A DNA stretch of 64,000 bases, from contig WHVY01000002.1 in NCBI GenBank assembly GCA_022266195.1, positions 883,001 to 947,000 on the forward strand, read 5' to 3'. The translations under genes were made by a program, and so were the position numbers. Under the pieces are notes generated by a model that ran no database searches, was not told the origin of the DNA, and was given only the letters and a program-made list of their open reading frames with translations. This document shows, piece by piece, positions 51,698 through 62,698 of this stretch. The first letter of the stretch is position 1. Every line of letters begins with the position of its first letter. Source of the stretch: Tetranychus cinnabarinus (taxonomy: Eukaryota; Arthropoda; Arachnida; Trombidiformes; Tetranychidae).

Positions 51698-52625
51698 TCA
51701 TAGTTAGTAGTTCAGTGACAGATGAAGCCAATGTTCCCATCGAGATGTAGATAAGTTTTCCTGGTTTATCTTCAAGTTTCTCGGGTAATGTGAAACTCGG
51801 TGTTTCTGGCGAGCGAATAGATGAATCAAGACAACCCACTTTTCTTTTGGTGGACCCAATTCATGATAATCTAATGGACCAGGATAAATGTAGATTCCCA
51901 CATGTTCAGCATAAGTGTGTGATTTGTATTCAGTGTCAAACAATTTGAATAATTCCTTCGCTTTCTCCACGACTTTCTCTTCTTCCTTCAGCTTGCGGTA
52001 TTCAGACCAAAGCTGAGGTGGATCATGTACTGAATACCCTGATTCAAGTGGTGGACCATTATAAAGATCGAGTGGTGATGACGACATAATAAGAAACAAC
52101 TGGGCATGAAGCTTTGGCCATCCAAGGCATAAACCATAGATAATCAGCTAAACAGATGTCGGGCTTCATCTCCTCCAAGATATTAAGCATTGCACAGTTT
52201 CCACCTTTGGCGACTTCAAATAAGAAGTTCGATGAATCCGCATCGCTCGAGTCTGGTTTCATAGACTCTTTCAAAGCTTCCAAACTAGAAAGTCTTCGAC
52301 TCATATCAAAACGTGGCGCAAATATTTCAGAAAGATTGAACGGTAGACCATTTATTAAGGAATAATTTTTATCATTGTATTCACGAAATGAGATGTAGTG
52401 GAATCCATATTTTTCGATAGTTTCTTTGTATGCATCATTAAAGGCGAAGTAAACTTGATGACCGCGTTTAATAAGAAGTGAACCGATTCCAATGCAGGCG
52501 TTTAAATGACCAAAGCTTACAATTACAGAAACAAGTCAATAAATGAACAAATTAATCAAAGGTTTAACATTGACTTACCCATTCATTGCTGTCATCAAAA
52601 CTTTCAAAGAACTTTTTCCTTCCAT

Positions 52626-53279
52626 TGCCGTTAGATTTTCATACGAAGTGACTTAGTAAAGAAAAGCCTAGGTAAAATAGCCGATATTTTTACAATATTG
52701 TTTGTTATACAGTCGAGTCCCTGAAATTGTCGGTTCCTAAAACTTTCCATTCGATATCAGCACCATCTCTTATAAATAAAAAAAACCATAATTATGAATT
52801 GAATTGTGTTTTGATTAGTAATTTTTATTGGTGTCTTTTGAATGTCGCGCCTCACTCAACCTCAAACAACTGATGGACAATTTCAGGGACTCGATTGTAT
52901 GTGTTTACAGTGAACTTGCATTTTACTTTGATCAAATTGCCTGCGGAAGAAGTCATGTAAAGATTTAAGATTAAACAAATCAAATTGCTAATCGTATTGC
53001 AATGATAACAGGAATTACATGAAATTCAAGGTTTTTTAGTACAAATGGCAAAATGAAATAAAATGTAAACAATATTACAAAATCAGTCCAAAGTCGCATG
53101 ATAAAACCCATTTGGATGAACACTTCTTAGTCGAAATTATCAATAGAGTCCAAGTATCATATTATAATTGGATTATAATTGTTTTTTTGGTAACTTTTAT
53201 GATAAAGCAAATGTAATTCATCGTAAGTAGAGCTTTAGGTTTGATAACGAAAATAAGGTGGACTAAATATTACTAAATG
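52626..53279. other. Intergenic; contains a MITE
   Basis: Upstream region of the UGT pseudogene. Apart from the 188-bp MITE at 52710-52897, nothing is recognisable. Confidence 0.6.
52708..52899. mobile_element. 188-bp MITE, pogo/Tigger-like ends
   Basis: Body 52710-52897, flanked by TA. Inverted repeats of about 22 bp (CAGTCGAGTCCCTGAAATTGTC at the left, one mismatch at the right). Ends starting CAGTCGAGTCCC with TA duplications fit the pogo/Tigger group. No coding capacity. Confidence 0.8.
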
Positions 53280-53970
53280 ATTTGACACAAGCATCTTTTT
53301 GAGCAAAGATTTCGGGAACAAAGATATCACGGGTATATGTCACACAAACGTATCTGGTGGTAAGAGAGTTTCTATTGACTTTCGTTTGCTGAATTTCCAA
53401 TCATTTTGGTAGTTGACTTTGGATCAGCCAAATGGTTGAACTGTGCGTGAAAAAAGTCAATTAATTGGCCAATAACTGTAGCTCTTATCTAGCCAAAAAG
53501 CGGCCATAGCATTTGCATTCGATGGCTATCAGAACTTCGATGCTTTTCCATCGATATCAAACTCAATTGGGTACATTTCGTTTTGCATGATGAGGTGTTC
53601 AATAAAATACTTTACTTTTAGTACTTTTTCAGTTCGATTGAAATCAAAGTAATCAGCCTTTTCCAGAGCAGTTAACTGTTCGTCCAAAAATTCAAGCGTC
53701 TTTTCAGTCAAACCAAACACCTCAACTTTAGATTTATCCAAATTTTTTAGAGAAGTTTTAATTTTGGAAATCATTTCTGCATTTTCAGTATTCTTGAATG
53801 TAGGAATGACACTACCAATGAAACTTCGATGCTTTTTATCGATATCGGCCAAGCATGTTTGAATCATTTATTTCATTGATCAAATTATGACTTGTTTTTC
53901 GGCAGATCTTCCAAAAGAGAAACTCTTTCAAGAGAAACAGCAACTTTAACTACACCGTAGGAATAAAACT
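53280..53970 (-). pseudogene. Secreted-family copy D, rearranged pseudogene
   Basis: Minus-strand remnant of the secreted family. A 112-residue open frame (53867-53529) joins pieces out of order: its start (MIQTCLADIDKKHRS) matches residues near 155 of copy A, but the following EMISKIKTSLKNL to NEMYP part matches residues 45-120. Further family fragments flank it (53880-53970 resembles the segment before MIQT; 53280-53520 resembles the C-terminus and 3' UTR). This implies a tandem duplication followed by deletion. No signal-peptide exon was found. Confidence 0.85.
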
Positions 53971-55809
53971 CACAAGGGAGGTTTACGATCTGAACAATCA
54001 ATATTGAGGATTCATTGGTAGTTAACGGTACATTAGACCTTCTCAAAGAGAACCAGATTTTTCACCCAACTCTTTAATCGTTACTCGAAAAACAAAGTTT
54101 TGCATAAAATTCTGGTCTTCTAATGAACCATCAACCTGAATAACAAAAAAAATTTCTACCTAATTGCTGTTCAATTTCTTTACATTAATATCATTGAGTT
54201 TTGACGCATTTTCGATTTGAACGGATTTTCGTTTGAAAGCTGCATTTCTGAGCTAATCATTTCATAACATTTTTAATGCTCAATTCACAAATATTAGTTT
54301 GCAATTAGAGTATCAATCAATTTTATTCAATAGTTCTTTCACCAAATCCATCTTTTGATTAAAAGAAAGCCCCAACATGATCTATTGATCTCTTTTTAGA
54401 TTCTGAAATATTTTCAAATAAACGACTAATTTGACCCAAGCTCAGCCGAACAACTTTCGACTAATCTAATCAATTTTATATTGCCCTCGAGGATTTATCA
54501 AAGGAGGCTAATGACTTGTTAAATAGATTAGACTTGATATTAGATTTTATTATGTGCTGTAACATTATGTGACTGAATACCTAGAAAATCTGAGCTAATC
54601 CATCTAATAATGAATAAGATCACATCGTCAAAATTACAGCATATTATAAGCAAGTAATATTTATCAAAGAATGATGATTGTAGGTGCAACTATTTTCGAA
54701 ATATTAAAGTTCAAAGTTGAAGACCAAGGCCAAAATGAAGAGAAATTTTGATAAATTAAGTGTTCGACCGATGATGTGTACCAACAAATGATACATTTCA
54801 GCTCACTAATTCATACATTCCCAGAAAGCGGAAGGTTCAACTGTAATTCAAAGTGATCTGTTTTACAAAAACAAATATTATACATTTTCCAGTTGACCAC
54901 AAGAGTTGCCCAGTAAAATGAGTTTCATTAAAAAATCCGGGTTCATAATTGAACAAAAAACGATCCAAGTTCCAACTTTAACTTCGATTTCTCGAAAAAA
55001 TGCGGATCTGGGAAACGTATAACGTATCATATTGCATATTTTTTTGAGAAAAACTTTCTTCCGAAAATGAACCAATTTCGTTTGTTGTAAATAAGTCACG
55101 AAGAATGGACATTTCGATTGGCAACCTTTCCATATTTAACCGCTTTTCAAGGGACTATCACCATGGCCATAAGATTTTATAATCTATTTTGATTTAATAA
55201 GGACATAATTACTCTGATATTTAAGTTCCTAATAAGGTCTCCCTGATTGCTGTCTATCTCAGGATGTGTTTACGGTTACAGTAAAGTGAGCAATAGGGAA
55301 AGTTTTTTGTACTTATTCATGATTAATTTATTCAATCTTGATTTTGCTTACAGCAACCTCTGTCTATTGAAATGTAGATGTATTAATATGAAAATGCAAA
55401 CAATGATTTAATGTTGATTACATTTGCTATCAATTATGAGGAAAATAAAATTGACTTTATCAAAGTCCTCAAAGACCTTGATTTAGTTTGACTAAACGCA
55501 GATAAAGATTTATATTACCTTTTAGAGTCAATTTTGCACGCTTTCGTATTCAAACACCCTTTGGTCTCTTCAAAGTTACAATGAATTTTACCGAAATCAA
55601 CCAATTTTCAATTCAAAACAAAACTTCTCATTGCATTAATATAAATAAAACTCTTGTATGATGCTTCATTACAAATGTAAACATCAACTTTACCATTTTC
55701 ATCTTTCAACTAACACTGCTTTCAACTTGTCTCTTCATAATCAATTACAATTCAAGTCTTCAACCATTGATCATTTCGTTTATTGACATTAACTACATTT
55801 AATATAAAT
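53971..55809. other. Intergenic, no gene seen
   Basis: 1.8 kb of AT-rich sequence. A 73-codon open frame on the minus strand (55099-54878) lacks any recognisable feature. The last 200 bp are presumably the promoter and 5' UTR of the transporter gene. Confidence 0.55.
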
Positions 55810-57881
55810 ATGGTCTTAACTGCCAAGGAATTGTTAAAGTTGGTTAAACTTTTGAAAATTGATGTTTTCTTCATGTTGGCTGTTTTTGCCTTTTTCATGC
55901 CATTGGTGACTGTTAATCAACTTTCCCAAGATAAATATTGTATAAATGACTATTCAGTTAATGAATCGATTTGCTTGGAATTGGAGAAACATGCCAGTGA
56001 TTCCTACACACCAATCCGTAATATTGTCTTGGAAAAGGCAACAACCCTGAAAATGTATTCGACGATCATAATCACTGTGCCTGGTGTAGTTTTTTCCCTT
56101 TTCCTGGGTTATTGGGTCGATACCTATCCAGGTCACATTAGGTATATTTTGACTTTTGGTCCAATCTGCGGAATACTTCAAAATTTCATCTTGATTTATC
56201 AGTGTTTAACTTTTGACACAAGTAAGACTCTAAACTTTTTCTTGCTAACAGTGTTTCCCGCGCTATTATCATAATGTAAATGTTCATTTTGAAACTTTCA
56301 CATATTTCATTTCCATTTTTTCATCCCAACAATCAATGCATCATAAGTAATAAACCTCATTGATGAGAAAATTTAAAGTCTATTTTAAAGAGAAACTTAC
56401 TGCAAATTGTTTTTGCTCAACTTTGAATATTACAAGTTTACTAATTGCCATTTTATTTTATCACAGAACCAGTGGCGCTTTTATACGCAAATATACCAGT
56501 TGCATTGAGTGGTGCTTTGGCTGTCCTCATGACTGGAGTTTATACGTATACTACAAGGAAAACACCACCAAAATATCGAGCAATTAGATTTGCAATTTTA
56601 GAGCTTTTTTTCTCTTTTTGTGAGTTCGATTTCGAGAAACTTAGATTGATCAATTTTCATGATTCAATTGGTGTATTTAAATTTTGCATCAATTTTTGTT
56701 TCAAAAATCAATAATATGAAAAACAATCTCAGAGATGTGTTGAAAACAAATTGTTATATCAAAGTGAGTTCTAATATTCATATTTCATTCTCTTTTTTGT
56801 AGCAATTCCTTTATCAACAACTATTGGTGGATCTGTGCTTGCAATGAAACCTTGGTTTTCTGGTCAACATCGTAATTACATTGGCGTTTTCATCATTTCC
56901 ATAATAAGTTCAGCGGTTGCAGCTCTTTGGGTGGCAATTTTTCTCAATGATGCTGGAAGTTCAAAAGAAAAACTAGATAATATCGATACGTCTAAAGTCG
57001 AACATGATCAAGTTGGCAAACCTCACAACCCTGAAAATGTACCAAAGAATACAAATATTATTCTAGAGATCATCAATATTCGTAATGTTGCCAATACACT
57101 GAATACAGCTTTCAAAAAGCGCGACCACAATGGAAGGTTCTTTTTACTGTTCACAATGGTTAGCATGGCTGTTTGTCTGATTGGTTACATGGGTGAAAAT
57201 GCAATTGGTTTTCAGTTTGCTCAACGAGTTTATCACTGGAATGCTGAATATTATTCATACATGTCAGGAACCATCATTTTGATTCCAGCACTAGTGACAA
57301 CAATCACTCCTCCAATTTTAATTCACAAGTTTCATTTACATGATACTGCCATAGGAATAATTGGAAGTGTTTCAATTGTTGTTTACATGTTTGTTCGTGG
57401 ACTGGTTCTCAATTCAGCTGGATTCTTCATCAGTACTGTTCTTGGTTCCTTGATGGGCTTATTACCAATCTGTAATCGAGCTGTTGTAGCTAGGATCATA
57501 AAATACAATGAAATTGGCCAAATATATGCATTTTTGTCATGCATTGAATCAACTGGGCCTTTGATTTCATCCTTGTTTTTTTCCGAGTTGTTCAATGCTA
57601 CAATTGATGATGCTCCTGGTTTTGTTTATATTGCTGCCGGATTTGTTGTATCATTGACTTTGGTCCACATGGTTTGGCTTTATTTTACTAGAAGGGATTT
57701 AGTTGTATTGGGTCAAATGTGTCCACCAGATGTTCCAACTCCTTTAAATGTTACTCAGAGAATAGCATCTGAATTAGCTGTTGATCAGAAAAATATTGAT
57801 ATTAATCCAGCTCAGATAGAAAGGCAAAATGTCTGTGATATTAATGAACAGTCTGAAGAAATTGTAACTCGTGAGGTTTGA
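55810..57881 (+). CDS. Major facilitator transporter, SLC46-like (3 exons)
   Basis: Probable proton-coupled solute carrier. Exons are 55810-56221, 56467-56619 and 56803-57881, all in phase 1, giving about 547 residues. The start ATG at 55810 is preferred because an upstream frame extension has no ATG at a better place. Exon 1 has TM1 (LKIDVFFMLAVFAFFMP), an extracellular loop with Cys pairs as in SLC46 members, and TM2 followed by the MFS loop motif LFLGYWVDTYPGHIR. Exon 2 covers two helices. Exon 3 holds the central cytosolic loop and the last six helices, ending in a long hydrophilic tail. SLC46 proteins include the folate transporter PCFT, but the substrate here is unknown. This gene appears intact. 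Confidence 0.87.
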
Positions 57882-58235
57882 ATAATGTTTGAAAGTCAAT
57901 GATAATCAATGAATTTTACTCAAAATTGTTGTAAATCCAAACTTGTACCTTTCATCAAGTCTGTGAAGGAAAAGTTTGTAACTGGAATTATTGTTGAAGC
58001 TCATTCAGATGAACATTTCAACTACTTTATTTTAATAAAATACATTTGTATATAACAACTTTGAACAATTTTATATTCATGTCAACGTTTTATGTTTTCA
58101 AGTTGTGCTCAGGTGAATTCACTCTTACGATATTGATATTATTAGGTTTTGATCAGCCCTTCTTTTCAATGGGTTTTAGTTTCAAATATTACATTTTTTA
58201 TTTTGATACTTAACTCACCCATGTTTTGCAATTAA
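57882..58235. other. 3' flank of the transporter gene
   Basis: Contains AATAAA near 58035, a plausible polyadenylation signal. No gene was seen up to the retrotransposon target site. Confidence 0.55.
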
Positions 58236-58239
58236 AGTA

Positions 58240-58607
58240 TGTAGGATATCAATGGGTTAACGTATACATGGTAATATTACTATGCAATATTACTATGTAA
58301 TATTGCATAGTAGTATATGGTATACATTGAAGTATAATAACGTATTTATTGTACGTATGTATATATGTGGGATATTTAAGAAGAATGTTAACGTAATTGA
58401 TAAGAAACAATTACAACAATCAAAACAGGGATCATCTCAACGTAATCAATGTACAACAATGAAATGGAAATTAATGGAAAAAGTTAAAGGGATATAAAGT
58501 CATTAGTTAATGAACTGATGAGAAGATCAGATCAATTTTTGATTAAAAGATATTGTTATCATCATTACTCTTTTTAGTTATTAAAACATTGAACGCATAA
58601 TCTTACA
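58240..58607 (+). repeat. Gypsy 5' LTR (368 bp)
   Basis: Starts TGTAGGATATC and ends ATCTTACA. The stretch with AATATTACTATGC is present in two 13-bp units, against four in the 3' LTR. Otherwise I see only a few substitutions from the 3' LTR. A 71-codon open frame inside is identical in both LTRs and is probably not a gene. Confidence 0.96.
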
Positions 58608-58617
58608 AGTCGACAGG

Positions 58618-59433
58618 ATGTCAACTATTCATGAAAATTCATCCACAGATGATGAATTTGAAACCGATTCTTTATACGAAAATGCCATTGCTGAGCCCAG
58701 ACAATTGCCAACTCACCGACCAAAAATACAAGTGTTTAAAGGTAATGGTAAAGATGAAATTACCATTGAAAATTGGTTTAAATTGATTGATATTATGGGA
58801 AGAAAATATGACTGGTCTAATATCAAGAAACTTGAAATCGTTTGTGAATATTTGGAAGGTGAAGCTATAAACTATTATTTAGATGTCTATGACAATTGTG
58901 ACTGGCCAGAATTGAAGGGTAAAATGATCAAACGTTTTGGGGTAAAAACACACGAGCCAATAACAGAGTTTTTACACACGAAATATGATAAAGAGCTTGG
59001 AGTCGATGACTATTTTAATAAACGTAGACGACTAGCTATGTTGGCTGGATTTACTGAAAAACAAGCAGTTGTAATGATGGTAGATGGTTTAGACGATAAA
59101 ATGAAGATGTGCCTTGTTTCACATCATCCAGAGACTTACGATAGTTTCTATGTTATTGCTAAAAAAGCAGAAATGAATTTGAAAAAGATTGACCATGATT
59201 CAGTCAGAACAGAGAAAAAATGGAATCCTAATAGAACTAAACCATTTGAAAAGAAAGATGACAAGAAAAAATCGAAGGTAATGGGTCCATGTTTTACATG
59301 TGAAAAGAACGGTAAACTCAATCAATATCATTGGAATTGGGATTGTCCATCGAAGAAAGCAGTAAACGTCAATTATCAATCTTTTGAAGCAAAAGATGGT
59401 GATAAAGATGAAGAGAAGGACCCTTTAAACTGA
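58618..59433 (+). CDS. Gypsy gag polyprotein
   Basis: 271 residues, intact. Retrotransposon gag domain at about 35-190 (IENWFKLIDIMGRKYDW..., VDDYFNKRRRLAMLAGF), then a Lys-rich linker and one zinc knuckle-like motif near 223 (CFTCEKNGKLNQYHWNWDC) with longer than usual spacing. The start codon is only 10 bp after the 5' LTR, leaving almost no room for a conventional tRNA primer-binding site. The gene ends near where the protease reading begins. Confidence 0.88.
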   Translation: MSTIHENSSTDDEFETDSLYENAIAEPRQLPTHRPKIQVFKGNGKDEITIENWFKLIDIMGRKYDWSNIKKLEIVCEYLEGEAINYYLDVYDNCDWPELKGKMIKRFGVKTHEPITEFLHTKYDKELGVDDYFNKRRRLAMLAGFTEKQAVVMMVDGLDDKMKMCLVSHHPETYDSFYVIAKKAEMNLKKIDHDSVRTEKKWNPNRTKPFEKKDDKKKSKVMGPCFTCEKNGKLNQYHWNWDCPSKKAVNVNYQSFEAKDGDKDEEKDPLN

Positions 59434-62064
59434 TAGGCAGACCTGATAAATCAACTCACATTATCTTACCTGGTTATATTGATGATGTCGCTGTCAAAAT
59501 TGTTCACGATCCTGGGTCTTGTATTTCCCTGGTCAATGAAAGATTGATTAAAGCGAAAATATTCAATATCAATAATAAAAGAATTAATTTCAAAACTCTT
59601 GCAGGTGAAGGTAATTTATCAGGTCTGACGAATGTTAGGTTAAAAATTGGATCCATTGAGAGGAAAGTACATATTTTTGTTATTCATTCAAATATGATCG
59701 AAGTGTTAATCGGTTTAAATTTGATTTGGATGTTCAATTTACATTGTTCAAATGACTATCAAATAACACAATCAAAAAAGAAGTCTGTTTATCCAGATAT
59801 AATCAAATTGTTTACAAGCATTCTGGATCCATATTCAAATTTACTCATTGATGTTGCCTCCAAAGTGAATTCAGACGATAAATTATTTGATATATTTTGC
59901 TCCTTTAAAAAACTATTTACCGAAAACAAGTTCGATGTTGGTTTAATTAGGGATTTTGAATGCACTATTAATCTTGAATCAAATATACCCATCAATTTGA
60001 GACCATATCTTCAATTGATGCGAAAACAATTGAAGCTGAAGTAAATGATCTCTTGAGTCATGGATTCATACGGCTATCAACATCACCTTATGCATTTCCA
60101 GTAACAATTGTTCGTAGGAAAGGAGAAACAAAAAAGTCGAGATTTTGCATCGATTATCGAAAATCGAACATAGTGACAATCCCTGATCGTTACCCAATGC
60201 CTCGACGATATTATTGATAAGTTTTTTGGTAGCAAATACTTCAGCTTATGTGATATGAGGTCAGGTTTCTGGCATATGAAAGTTAAAAGGGAGGATATTA
60301 ACAAAACGGCATTTGTTACCCAAAACGGCCATTATGAATGGACAAGAATGCCTTTTGGTTTCAAAAATTGTCCAGCTATTTTCCAACGAACAATTAGACT
60401 AATAATTGAAAAACATGCATTGACTGATTTTTGCCACAATTATATCGATGATATAATAGTTTATTCCCGAGACAAAGAAACACATTATTAACATCTAACA
60501 CATTTAAACATTTGCAATCCAGAGGAAATGTGTGTATTACAAACTGATGCTTCAAAATTAGGAATAGGAGCTGTACTCAAACAGCTTGGAAGTGATGGTG
60601 AATATCATCCGATCCGGTTATTTTAGCAAAAAGTTAACAAATTATCAAATTAATTATCCAATTACACAGCTCGAATGTTTAGCAATTATTGAATCCATCA
60701 AATTTTGGCATCATTATCTGTATGGAAATAAATTTTTGATTATCACTGACCATTCAGCTCTTCAATCTATTTTGAAGATAAAGAATCCAACTTCACGATT
60801 GTTTTCTTGGGTCTTCTTTTTGTCCCAATATACCTTTGAAATAAAATATAGACCAGGAAAATTCAATGGCGAAGCAGACTATCTATCAAGACAGCCTATT
60901 TTGGATTATCATGAAAATAAGGTTTTACCTTTGATGAACTTTATATCATCAGAGATGTTGATTGCTGAAAGAAACTCTCTCGATATCATTATTGGAGATG
61001 ATATGCTAAGTGAAAATGGTATTGTTTATAAAAAGTGTAAAGATGGAAGGAAGAAAGTCGTTGTTCCTAAAAATTTGCAATCTTATTTGATGAACAAAGT
61101 ACATCAACAGTTTGGTCATGTAGGTTCAAGGAAAATGCTCGATCTGATTTCTTGTTCATATATATGGAGCAAAATGACTGATGATGTTGTTGATTTTGTA
61201 CAGAAATGTATGATCTGTAATGTTGCGAAAACGAGAAGATGCAAAACAATTAGCAAACTAAGTAAATTTGGGCCAGCTGAATATCCGTTTCACATTATAT
61301 CTATTGATACGATTGGTGGATTCAGCGGTTACAAATCGAAAAAGAGTTTAATTAATATTGCAATCGATAACTTCACAAGATTCGCTTGGGCCAATGCTTC
61401 AAAAACACAGAAAGCAACTGATCTTATTGCTCTATTAAACAAAGTAATGGAAAAAGGCAAACCACAAATAGTATTAAGTGATCAATACAAATCAATGAAA
61501 TCTGGTGTGTTCTATCGGTATTTAATTGATCATGATAAAAAAATATATCACATTCCCAAATCATCACCGAACAGTAATGGAATGATTGAAAGATTGAATT
61601 CAACAATCACTGATAGAATCAGATGTAAAATGATAGAAAATGATTATAAATATGCTTGGGTGCGCTACTTGAAGACCTCTATCAATGAATATAACAATTC
61701 ACCTCATAAGTCAATCAAATTTACTCCAAGATATTTACTTAATGGTGTATTACCAGATTCATCATTTAAAAACGCTCAATGGCCAACACTGGAAGAAGCC
61801 AGAGAGATTTGTTTTAATTTAAGTAAACAAAGTCATGATTACAACAAGAAAATTTACGATGAAAAACACTCAACGAAGGAGTTAAATGAAAATGATATGG
61901 TTTATATGAAGAACCTTGAAGATATCAATTTGGGTAAATTAGACCCTCGTTTCATGGGACCATTTAAAGTTAATAGCAAATTGGCTGAAAATATTTTCCT
62001 AGTTGAAGTAGGAAATCAACTTAAAATGGTTCATTCTCAGCATCTTCATCCTGTTGCTGAATAA
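59430..62064 (+). pseudogene. Gypsy pol (protease-RT-RNase H-integrase), disrupted
   Basis: The protease is near 59500 (VHDPGSCISLV, a DTG-like site). Reverse transcriptase follows in pieces: SRFCIDYRKSN, FGFKNCPAIFQR and the catalytic YIDD at about 60440. Frame changes occur near 60040 and 60210. Just after YIDD a stop occurs near 60490, and roughly 100 codons of RT connection are missing before the RNase H start (LQTDASKLGIGAVLKQ). From 60586 to 62064 the frame is open: RNase H, then integrase with the HHCC zinc domain (HQQFGHVG...CMICN), Asp in SIDTIGG, Asp in VLSDQ and Glu in MIERLN. No protein with RT activity can be made from this copy. Confidence 0.93.
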
Positions 62065-62109
62065 TGAAAAATTAGATGAAATATCAACCAAAACTCTGAG
62101 CCGCAAGGG

Positions 62110-62503
62110 TGTAGGATATCAATGGGTTAACGTATACATGGTAATATTACTATGCAATATTACTATGCAATATTACTATGCAATATTACTATGTAATATT
62201 GCATAGTAGTATATGGTATACATTGAAGTATAATAACGTATTTATTGTACGTATGTATATATGTGGGATATTTAAGAAGAATGTTAACGTAATTGATAAG
62301 AAACAATTACAACAATCAAAACAGGGATCATCTCAACGTAATCAATGTACAACAATGAAATGGAAATTAATGGAAAAAGTTAAAGGGATATAAAGTCATT
62401 AATTAATGAACTGATGAGAAGATCAGATCAATTTTTGATTAAAAGATATTGTTATCATCATTACTCTTTTTAGTTATTAAAACATTGAACTTATAATCTT
62501 ACA
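62110..62503 (+). repeat. Gypsy 3' LTR (394 bp)
   Basis: Same ends as the 5' LTR. It is 26 bp longer because it holds two extra copies of a 13-bp unit; a few substitutions were seen elsewhere (for example GAACGCATAAT against GAACTTATAAT). Confidence 0.96.
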
Positions 62504-62698
62504 AGTATTAATATCAATCCAGTTTAATTTTATGGTGGATCTTTCACCGGCATGAATTTATATTAAATCACTTTTAGGTCGGACTTTATTTATTGAATAT
62601 TTATGATGTAAATATTTTAGATAGTCTTGTTTGTTATTAACAAAGCTTTATTGAGTATTGAAATAAAATCTTTTCGGTTATTTTGTTTCAATTTTTGA

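Larger units (their letters stand above)
50442..52625 (-). pseudogene. UDP-glycosyltransferase pseudogene, frameshifted and interrupted by Tc1
   Basis: GT1-family UDP-glycosyltransferase of the spider-mite type. ATG at 52625; a first short exon ends with a GT donor near 52578, and a 52-bp intron precedes the FGHLNACIG block. The C-terminal half has the sugar-donor motif region LPRVDLFITHGGTNSLIEGL and QFGDQLDNAQRI, with a normal end at 50442. There are at least two frameshifts (near 52095 and near 51830) and a Tc1-type insertion at 50885-51695 inside the coding region. Without the insertion and with one TA the frame would be continuous there (ELLTMI to LTPLANSPHR). Spider-mite UGTs are reported to derive from a bacterial gene by transfer (established for Tetranychus urticae). 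This copy cannot make enzyme. Confidence 0.92.
58236..62507 (+). mobile_element. Ty3/gypsy LTR retrotransposon (with 4-bp target duplication AGTA)
   Basis: Body 58240-62503 with LTRs at both ends and the target duplication AGTA (58236-58239 and 62504-62507). Order gag, protease, reverse transcriptase, RNase H, integrase identifies Ty3/gypsy. There is no env-like frame. pol contains several frameshifts and a deletion, so it is non-autonomous. Confidence 0.96.

Noticed and set aside
54878..55099. 73-codon minus-strand open frame
   Set aside because: No motif, no splice context and no paralogue. Consistent with chance in intergenic DNA.
56360..56714. Two separate small ORFs in the transporter intron and exon 2 region
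   Set aside because: They are partial readings through exon 2 and intron sequence. The phase-1 splice sites at 56221/56467 and 56619/56803 explain the coding signal.
58282..58497. 71-residue protein encoded in the gypsy LTR
   Set aside because: It appears in both LTRs only because LTRs are duplicates, with no features of a real protein.
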